From NCBI RefSeq assembly GCF_027943255.1, contig NC_072893.1, positions 38,648,001 through 38,712,000 on the forward strand: a stretch of DNA of 64,000 nt. The letters run 5' to 3'. This DNA comes from Anastrepha obliqua (Eukaryota > Arthropoda > Insecta > Diptera > Tephritidae). Made by a program: the position numbers and the translations under genes. The notes beneath the pieces are model-generated. The model worked only from the letters and a program-made list of their open reading frames with translations. It searched no databases and was not told where the DNA came from. Shown here one piece after another: positions 55,740 to 64,000 of this stretch (position 1 is the stretch's first letter; every line of letters begins with the position of its first letter).

Positions 55740-56000
55740 ACAGAATATTTGATAGGTTCAAGTTTTTTATTTCGAAAATCGGGAAATATACCGTTAGCTG
55801 TATTTCAGCAACACCGATTTTACTCTTCTAACTCATGCCGTAAGTCCTCAGTAGTTGGTGCGCTCCGAAATCAGACAGATATAAAAAATTATGAGGTGAA
55901 ATTTGCCCCAGTTTGCTTAGGAAATCTCCACATAGTAATACTAGGCTGAAGTCTGGGACATGAAGGGAATGAGGGAAATGAAATGGCTGATAACACTTTC
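55740..56000 (+). pseudogene. Short repeat plus RNase H scrap of an I-type element
   Basis: 55785-55915 repeats 8165-8300. Immediately after, about 55945-55990, the reading SLGHEGNEGNEMADN resembles the WVPGHEGIEGNE.AD motif of RNase H. The two may belong to one element. Confidence 0.4.
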
Positions 56001-56094
56001 TGTATCGCCAAAAAAAAAATTTAAAAACATGTTGCCATTCCAAATTTTTTCCCCACATTAAATTTACCAAATTAATAATCAACATCTTCACTTG

Positions 56095-58080
56095 GCGCTA
56101 CAAGTTCTTGCGAGCTTTTCTCTGCTGAACAGTACACCTCTATGCTGCTCTATCCATTGCCGCTTCCGTCCAGTTCTTTAGATTGTGCTGTTCCAGGTCT
56201 TCTTTCACTTTATCTATCCACCTCAATCTTGGTCTTTCACTTGCTTTATTTGTGTATGTATTCGCCTCTAGAATTTTGCTTTGAGCTCTTGAAATATTCA
56301 TTCTCTTAACATGTCCTAGCCATCGTGTTCGTTGCGCTTTAGTGTGACGTACTACATTTTCGCCATTGATAAATTCGTTCAGTTCATCCTTACATCGCAT
56401 GCGCCACATCTTGTGCCATTCTGACTGCGCCAAATATTTTTCTGATAACTTTCCTTTCAAATGTTTGTAGCTTTTTTTTTAGCTTTTTCACTCAATATCC
56501 CTGTTTCAGCTCCAAACCACAGCACCGGTCGAAATACGGTTTTATATAGTGTCAGCTTGCAAGGGTCTATTAAGGTGTTTTGATTTGAAAACTTTTGTAA
56601 GTATATTAGCTGCTTGAATTCATTCTTCTATAGTAAGACTCATCGAATTATCTGTCGTCAGTTTGCAGCCTAGATATATGAACGTGCTTACCACTTCAAA
56701 TCTGCATTTTCCAATATCAACCTCTTTTGATGGCTGTTGGTTTTCCAGTCTAGAGGGCAGCATGTATTTGTTTTTTCGTTGTTGTCCGTTAGGCCAATTT
56801 CAGAAAAGATACTATCGAACTTTTAGTTTTGCTGACTATCGCTACATGATCGGTGTACGCATATAACTGGTTTGGTCTACTCACTGTATGTCCAGTTCTT
56901 TTGGCATCGTTTACCTCATCTATTGCACAGCACAGCGCTAAGCTAAAAATTGTTGACGAAAGAGTTTCACCCTGTCCTACACAACTCTCTATGGAACTGT
57001 ATGAAAGGCTTCAGATTCATTATCCGATATCATGATTTGGGATTCAGTGTTCCGTTGGTTCGTCATTATTAGCTTGATTATTATTTCTGAGATTTTGCAT
57101 TTTTTTAAATTGTTAACATGGTCATTCGGTTTATGGTGTCAAATGCTTGTTTGAACTCAATGAAAACCATATGAAGTTCAATGTTGCGTTCATAGCATTT
57201 TTCCGTTGACTTCTTATATTTGGTCAGAAGTTGATCGAACCGGGCAGAAGCCACATTGTTATTCCGGCAACATTTTTTCAGCGTATTTAATAAGTCTATT
57301 GTTTATATTACGAACTAAGATTTTGTATGCTGTGTTGATAAGCGAGATACCGCGATCATTTTTATAGTTTCCTTTTTCACCTTTCTTATGAATAGGTGAT
57401 ATTAATGCTAAATTCCAATCTTTGGGCAATGTTTCTTGTTCTCATATAAGCGATGTCAAGTGCTGTATTTCTTCGATAAATATGCCGCTTGCTTTTTTTC
57501 CAAATGTATAGCTGTAATATTCTGCTTTCCCGACGATTTGTGATTTTTCATGTACCATAGTTTATTGCGTCTAGATTTTCGTCTAATGTAGTGGTAGTTC
57601 TTTCTGTGATTTTTTACTATTGCTTCTATATGTTATAATTGTGTCTTCTTTGCTTTCTCCTTCCGCATTTTCCGCATTAGGTAATCGCTTAAAGTGTTCG
57701 ACGCATCTTTCAAAAATTTGATGTTGTTCTGTAAGTATTTCGGTTTTCGATATTTACTTGAGGTTGAAATCCACGTTTTTCTTGGCTGTAAAGCTCCCGA
57801 GTGTTGTTGGAGATAAGGTCTTGGCATAAGTTCTCCAAGTTCTTCTTCATGGCTTCGCGTTTTTTTTTTACATAGTTTGGTAGTAAATTTCCTTTTTTTT
57901 CATGTAATTCCCTTTTATCTAAGCAAACTTTCCTTCATTGGTTGCTATCGCGTTTATGCATTTGTCATCGTATCATACAGAGATTTTATTTTTTACGGTG
58001 TTTTCTATTGTGGTTGGTACGGCTATTGTAATAGCATCTTTAAATAGCTTCCTTTCTTCTTCTATACTTTTAGCATTTGT
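56095..58080 (-). mobile_element. RTE-like non-LTR retrotransposon relic, minus strand
   Basis: Minus readings from 57425 down give LPKDWNLALISPIHKKGEKG, then NYKNDRGISLINTAYKILVR, QCGFCPVRSTSDQ and ELHMVFIEFKQAFDTINRMT. This is the RT fingers and palm in order (FIEFKQAFDT has E where FIDFKQAFD is usual). Much later (56460-56140) the C-terminal region reads AQRTRWLGHVKRMN, RPRLRWIDKVKEDLEQHNLK and NWTEAAMDR. The polymerase box and most of the thumb are scrambled by stops. It differs from the 54317 family in sequence. Sequence upstream of 57430 is AT-rich and only tentatively included. Confidence 0.7.
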
Positions 58081-58231
58081 TTTAGAAATTAATATAATTA
58101 TTTAAAAATTAAATTCAAAAATTTTTGGCATTCTTTATAAATATGCATTTATACGAACAGATGACCTTAAACCTTCGCTCTTGTTTATTCTTTTAAGCTT
58201 TTACTTTACTGTTACTCCAATGAATAGTAAT

Positions 58232-58475
58232 ATGTGCGAGGCCACCATAGCCGAATGGGTTGGTGCATGACTGCTATTCGGTAGAGAAAGTTTTTTATAG
58301 TTTTGACCATTTCTCAATAGGCAATACTTATTCTCAGAGTGCATTTCTGCCATGAAAAAGCTCCTTTAAAAACCATCTGTTCTCTGGAGGTGACATACAA
58401 CTGTAGGTCTCTCCATTTGTGGAAAAATAAATGGGAACAGGAGCTCGGCCAAAGACTAATCAAAATAGATTGCTA
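58232..58475 (+). repeat. SINE family 1 copy, nearly full length
   Basis: Head CCACCATAGCCGAATGGGTT, TGGTGCATGACTGCTATTCG, then TTTCTGCCATGAAAAAGCTC, CAACTGTAGGTCTCTCCATT and GGAGCTCGGCCAAAGAC. The box-B segment is altered (no clear GGTTCGA). Ends before an A/T-rich tract. Confidence 0.8.
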
Positions 58476-58479
58476 TGTC

Positions 58480-60685
58480 ATTATTTTTTATATATGCACA
58501 TGCATATTATTGTATTTATACCATTTATTAATATTATAATGAGAGAATTTAGCACTGCAACCTGAAATTTCTAATTTGCCCCCTTCATCGGTGCAGAGTA
58601 TTTCGCTGAGCTCAGGTTCCTTAAAAAATTGTATTGTTGGTCCTATTTATCGTATCATTTCATTTCACTTTTATATAGTAGCAGACTTAAAACAAAGTTT
58701 ATTAAATTTTTCCGTAAAAAATGAACTCAGTGGATTGTCGTTACAAATATTCAGTACTTCGACTTTTTGTTGGCCACCCTACTGCCAATAAATGCTGCCA
58801 CGCTGTATATATGCGTACGTATGTAAGTGGCTGTATAGCATAAATGTACAAGCACAACCTTACAATCGATAGCTTATACAATTCGATTTTGAATAGAATG
58901 TAATTTAAGTGCAATTTCATTATACACAGGCAGCAATCGGCTGCTGTGGCCAGCTACGGTTTTCACAACTAGTAGCCAGCAGTGAGTGTTGCTAAACTGC
59001 TTATATTTTGTTGTTGCTTTTGTATATGTGTGCATGTAGCATATGTTGTTAGTAGAGGATAATCGTTGAGACATCATTAGCACAACATTATACATCACTC
59101 ACTCTGACTCCACCATTCATGGCTTGCAGCTAGAGTTGCCCGCCTACAAAACTTTGGCCACATGCAAAACGCCTTTGATAAAGTAACACCGAATTATCGA
59201 GCATTGAGCATAAGTTACACAATACACTCGTACTTATGTATAAGTAGGATGCTCTCTATTTTATATACTTATATACATATGTACACATGTATATTCATAA
59301 GGGAATCAAAATGCATGGAGATACTGGTTACTTACGAGTATACACACGAGTATACGATTAGCCAGCCGCCCTAAACGTCTCTGCTGGCCTCAGTCGAATG
59401 CAGGAAATCACTTCGACACCCCAACTTAGCCAAGTTGAAAGATAAACTACATGAAATAACAATAAAGACAACAATAATAAAAACAAACTGCACCAAAATA
59501 ACAACATCCAAATGAAGTGGCACTTGTGAGAGTTGGGAGAGGGAGAGAGAGATGGAATGGAGTACTGGAAGCATCACTTGCTGGTCTGTCAGTCTGGCTG
59601 TCTGTCTGTCTGTTTGCCTGTCAGTGTACTTCCAAAATAAAATAACGCGAAAATGAAGACAACTCAGCGCGCTAAGCTGAGCGGCAAAGTGGTGTGCTTG
59701 AAGTGCAGTGGAGTGGTTGAGATGTGACTTTGTGTGTGCGTGTGTGTGTGTACGTTCGCATGATATTCGTATGGCTCATTCGGAATGTAGTGGATAAAGG
59801 CGGATTAAAATATTCACTACATTTCACCGTTATGTAGCGAAAGTGCTTTGGTAGTGCATAAAATCTATTCATACATAAGCACATACAAACATGCATACAA
59901 GCGCATTTATATGATAAAATACATACATAGGCACATACATGTGTGTGAAGGTATTTCTGCAAGAAGGCCATGGAGCTGCTACTTTTGTCTGTTCCAAGTG
60001 TTGAAAATAACGCGTTTGTTAACAGTTATTCCTGCTCACTACTGCTTGAATATTCATATGCACCTAAATATACTGTTGCTGATATTTATTTCCATTATGC
60101 ATACGTATGACCTCGTAATATTATGTTTGTGTAGCCCTCAATCTAAGCAGCATTCGTGTGGCTGCTGAGAGTAGCTATGAATATTTATTTATTTCTATTG
60201 CATTTGCATTTTAATAGTTTCGTCATTCTGAGAATGAATGTTTATTTAATTTCCTCTCTTTTGGCACATCTTATCTTTGGCGTCAAATACAGTTACCGTT
60301 ACAGTTACAATTCAATAGCACTGAACTTAACTATTAGCAGTGTAAATAGATGGAAATATAAATTGTATCGACGGTGATGGCAAATCAACAATTTCCATAT
60401 GTAAGTGGGTCTTCCATTTGAGTGCTCTGCGTATTTTCAATTACTAGGGTTGCTTTTTAAATTGTGCGCCAAATAATGAAAATAGAGTAAAATAATAGTG
60501 GAGATGGCTTTATTGTTCTTGAAAATATTTTCCTAGGAATTCAATATGCTTCTGCATTTGCTTTAATCAATTTTCAAAGCCACTCAGTTTGCACTCAGAA
60601 TGGGGTACCTGCCGAACGAGCTGCTTATTCTTTTATCGCATATGAATGGGCTCATATGGTATTACAGTTTTGATTCAATCTTATT
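58480..60685. other. Intergenic stretch with no recognised feature
   Basis: Contains CTGT tetranucleotide repeats near 59595-59615 and GTGTGTGCGTGTG near 59730-59750. Open frames here are repeat-driven or random. Confidence 0.4.
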
Positions 60686-60705
60686 TCTAATTTAAGTGTT
60701 AGCTA

Positions 60706-61098
60706 ATGAAAGGAGTTGAGCATAATGTAGACCCGTCCGAAATAAAGGCAGCACTTGAAGAAGCGGGATTCGAAATAAAGTCTATATTTAATATAAAAAA
60801 CCGGAACAAAGTCCCGCAACCAATGTTTCGTATAGAACTTGAGCCATCAGCAAAATTATGAAAAAAAGGCGAAGTGCATCCAATTTATAACCTGCGTTAT
60901 CTACTGCATCGTAAAATTTCAATAGAAGAACCACTAAAACGTAAGAGTCCCGTACAATGTACAAACTGTCAGGAATTTGGCCACACTCGTAGCTACTGTA
61001 CTTTACCAAGCGTGTGTGTGATATGCGATGACTTACACTCCACATCTACGTGTAGCAAACCAAAACAAGATGCAAGTGTTAAAAAATTTAGCAATTGA
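60706..61098 (+). pseudogene. Jockey ORF1 (gag-like) C-terminal part
   Basis: From 60706 the frame reads KGVEHNVDPSEIKAALEEAG then FEIKSIFNIKNRN and PMFRIELEP, the PRE_C2HC-type domain of Jockey/HeT-A/TART gag proteins. An in-frame TGA at 60859-60861 breaks it. Two zinc knuckles follow: CTNCQEFGHTRSYC (C-X2-C-X4-H-X4-C) and CVICDDLHSTSTC (C-X2-C-X3-H-X4-C). They bind RNA in this family. The N-terminal half of a normal gag is absent. The frame stops at 61098 and overlaps the start of ORF2 by about 29 bases. Confidence 0.8.
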
Positions 61099-63770
61099 GG
61101 AGAAAACCAGGAGAACCAAAATTTGTCATTTTAACGCAAACGGTCTCACCAAGCACAAGCTCGAAGTCTATAGTTTTCTATTATCAAATAACATTGACAT
61201 TATGCTTATATCTGAAACTCATCTTACAGATAAAAATTATTTTAGAATTCCGGAATATCTTTTCTATGATACAAAACATCCTAGAAACAAGGCTCGTGGT
61301 GGCACAGCGATATTAATAAAAAAACGTCTAAAACACAGTATACTAGAGGAGTTTAAAGAAGAATACCTTCAGTCCACTATTATTCAACTGCAAGAATTTT
61401 CCAGCACAATGGCTATCGCAGCTGTTTACTGCCCTCCTTCTCAAATTATAACCGCACAACAGTTCAAAGATTTTTTTGCCAAACTTGGGCCAAAGTTTAT
61501 GGCTGCAGGAGACTTCAATGCCAAGCACCACTATTGGGGCTCTAGACTCGTCACAACTAGAGGGAGACAACTTTTTAGTTGTATACTAAGATCAAAACTT
61601 GATGTTGTATCTACAGGACAGCCAACATATTGGCCATCTGACCGTCAGAAGATGCCTGACCTGATTGACTTTGGTATTATAAAGGGTATTGATCGCAAGA
61701 TTATAATAGCGTCCTCATCCCTGGAATTGTCCTCCGACCATTCTCCGTCTATTATAACCATGGAAGGTAGTCCTTGCACCAGAACACCGTGTAATCAGCT
61801 CCCCCATCCCAATCTCATAAACTGGCTTAAATATAAGAAATACGTTAGCACTCATATAAAAACCAATGTTTCTTTAAATAATGATATTGATATCGATAGG
61901 CAGATATATACATTGACTGAACTAATGCATGGAGCTATTAGGGCAGCAGTGGCCACAAATAATAAAAGTCGTGTTAACTCTCAGCGGAACATTGATGAGA
62001 CTATAGAAGATTTAGTTAAAAAGAAACGAGAGCTGAGAAGGTCTTGGCAACAATATCGTTCTCCAAAATACAAGAAACTATTGTATGAATACACAGTTAA
62101 GTTGCGCTGCGCCCTTAAAAAAGAAAAGGAGAGGCATCTTCATGATTTCCTTTCTAATCTTACTCCGACGGACCAAACAGATTACGCATTGTGGAAGGCC
62201 ACAAAAAATATAAATCGGTCCATACAATACGAATCACCAATTCGACTAGGAAATGGTAATTGGGCACGTACGGATTCTGAAAAAGGGTGTGTATTTGCTG
62301 AACATCTGCAATCTGTCTTCACTCCCAATCAGTCTTCTGCAACTACTTGTTTACCACTAGACATATTGCAACCACCAAAAAAGCCAATAAAGTTTAAAAA
62401 AAATAATATAGTCTCAGTTATTAATCAACTTAAACCTAAAAAAGCACTAGGTTATGACAAAATCACCCCAAAAATGCTAAAAGAGCTTCCCAATATTGCC
62501 ATTCTTCATATCAGCCACATATTTAACGCCATCTCTCGTACTGCCTACTACCCAAAAGCTTGGAAATTATCTCAAATCACTATGATTGGTAAACCTGGGA
62601 AAGACTTAAGTCAAGCATCCTCATATCGGCCAATTAGTCTATTGTCCATACTTTCAAAGCTATTTGAAAAGTTGCTCTTGCAGAAAATAATGCCTTTTAT
62701 TCAAGATAACAATATTATTCCTCAACACCAATTTGGATTTAGAGCAAAACATAGTACAACTGAGCAAGTTCATCGCATTGTGTCATTTATACGAAAGTGC
62801 TTTGAGAAAAAACAGTACTGCACTGCACTGTTCTTAGACGTAGCACAAGCATTCGATAAGGTATGGCACCGAGGCCTAATTCACAATATTACTAGTTTAC
62901 TGCCTACGAATGCACACCTCTTGCTGCAAAAGTATATCACTAATAGAGAATTTGTTGTAAAGCAAAAAGATTTTTTCTTTCGGCATTGTAGAATAGACGC
63001 TGGAGTTCCACAAGGCAGCGTTCTAGGCCCTATTTTATATGTTTTATACACATTTGATATGCCAACGACGAGCCAAACAATGACATCAACATCTGCCGAT
63101 GATACTGCAATACTTTGCACTCACACAGACCCAAAAGTAGCAACGTCTATATTACAAAGGCATATATAATACTTGAAACAGAAGTATGGCTTAAAAACTG
63201 GAGAATAAAGGTTAATGACACCAAATGCGTGCATATTACTTTTACTCTAAGAACAGAAACTTGCCCTTCAGTTACAATAAATGGTCAGAATATATTATAC
63301 CACAGCAAAACGAAATAAAATATCTTGGAATTTACTTGGATAGAAGACTCTCATGGCGGAATCATATTGAAAAGAAAGTGTCGAATATCAAGCTTAAAAT
63401 GAAAAGCCTATATTGGATGCTTAATTCGAAATCAGCATTACCTCTAGAGTACAAAGTGCTACTATATAAAGCCATGCTAAAACCAATATGGACATATGGT
63501 ATAGAAATATGGGGAACGGCAACGCCCTCAAATATCGAACAACTTCAGAGAGTGGAATCTAAAGCCTTGTGGATAATCACGGGAGCTCCATGGTATATAA
63601 AGAACGCTAACGTTCACAGAGATATTTGCATACCTCGTGTAGCCGATGAAATAGTACGGCTGAGCAAAAAATACCTACAAAAGCTAGAAGACCATCCCAA
63701 TAAACTAGCGCGAAATCTACTTTTAGATGAAGGTTACACACGATTGAAAAAAAGAGACATCTTCAAGTGA
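61070..63770 (+). pseudogene. Jockey ORF2: endonuclease and reverse transcriptase, frameshifted
   Basis: Open from at least 61028 to 63169; I prefer the ATG at 61070. The endonuclease (about residues 20-240) has FNANGL, ISETHL, AGDFNAKHHYWGS and SSDHSP, i.e. the N, E, D/N and D/H residues of APE-type enzymes. The RT has ALGYDKITPKML, YRPISLLSILSKLFEKLL, QFGFRAKHSTTEQ, ALFLDVAQAFDKVWHRGLI and GVPQGSVLGPILYVLYTFD. The polymerase box reads TSADDTAIL, with serine where F or Y is usual. Frame changes near 63165 and again near 63312 separate the thumb (KYLGIYLDRRLSWRNHI) and the C-terminus (GAPWYIKNANVHRDICIPRV, LARNLLLD). No active polymerase can be made. Confidence 0.88.
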
Positions 63771-64000
63771 GTCCGTCCACAACTTCCTCCAACCACATCT
63801 ATCACATTCGAAAAAAAACAAAAAACAACAACATTTTCACAATCGACACGATTTAATCATATATGTAAATATATGTATATTAATTTGAGCAAATAATTCG
63901 TTTCTTAGCACTCGCAAGGAAACATATTACTCTAGTATATAAGACTTGTAAACATATTGTTAGTTTCTTATACAAAAAAGATTCAATAAATAAAGAAAAA

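Larger units (their letters stand above)
60690..64000 (+). mobile_element. Jockey-clade non-LTR retrotransposon, running to the window edge
   Basis: Two ORFs in the classic order (gag-like, then endonuclease-RT) and a 3' end with AATAAATAAAGAAAAA at the last bases of the window. The gag frame is truncated at its 5' end, so the copy lacks its 5' UTR. The 3' target duplication, if any, lies outside. It is the largest retrotransposon here, but its frames are broken (see the two coding entries). Confidence 0.88.

Noticed and set aside
1..64000. CRISPR arrays, bacterial operons or phage genes
   Set aside because: No regularly spaced direct repeats and no prokaryotic-type gene organisation; introns and transposons are those of an insect genome.

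Overview
The window looks like transposon-rich intergenic DNA from a dipteran nuclear genome. The repeat set (a tRNA-headed SINE with a characteristic tail, DD41D/rosa-like and maT-like elements, several mariner types, piggyBac-like elements, and I/Loa-, Jockey-, RTE- and R1-type non-LTR retrotransposons) suggests a tephritid fruit fly; this is recognition, not a database match. Base composition is AT-rich with scattered AC and AT microsatellites. I found no host protein gene I can defend. One 170-base stretch (47458-47627) is a weak candidate exon.

Layout. 0.7-2.7 kb: a fold-back repeat and an internally deleted Mutator-domain DNA transposon, both ending in CCCC next to TTAA. 3.4-6.5 kb: I/Loa-type retrotransposon relics, a dead mariner and a Jockey scrap. 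7.3-7.95 kb: a short Tc1/mariner derivative inside a SINE. 8.9-10.5 kb: a mariner and a Jockey relic. 11.96 kb: a 60-bp retrotransposon end with target duplication. 12.4-15.7 kb: RTE-type elements broken by DD41D-type pieces. 17.4-19.1 kb: an R1-like relic with a SINE. 19.3-22.3 kb: a minus-strand piggyBac split by an I/Loa insertion. 22.4 kb: a second tRNA-derived SINE. 25-27.5 kb: a deleted mariner, an RTE scrap, a SINE and a maT (DD37D) relic. 29.6-31.7 kb: an I-type element split by a TTAA-targeting MITE. 32.0-33.06 kb: a Tc1 element. 33.9-36.8 kb: further relics. 38.9-40.8 kb: a fold-back mariner, a DD41D relic and SINEs. 41.3-43.7 kb: a multi-exon DNA transposon I cannot assign to a superfamily. 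43.8-49.5 kb: RTE, DD41D and I-type pieces. 50.4-55.4 kb: the centrepiece, a three-level nest. 55.7-58.5 kb: RTE and SINE. 60.7-64 kb: a nearly complete Jockey-clade element reaching the window edge.

The central nest reads in order: an I-type retrotransposon 3' end (minus strand) was hit at TTAA by a piggyBac-like element (50500-55257). That element in turn took a mariner in its single short intron (51169-52447) and a truncated RTE element downstream of its coding region (54317-54902). The mariner has an uninterrupted 348-codon frame with all three catalytic aspartates and is the only transposase here that looks intact. Almost everything else carries stops, frameshifts or deletions.
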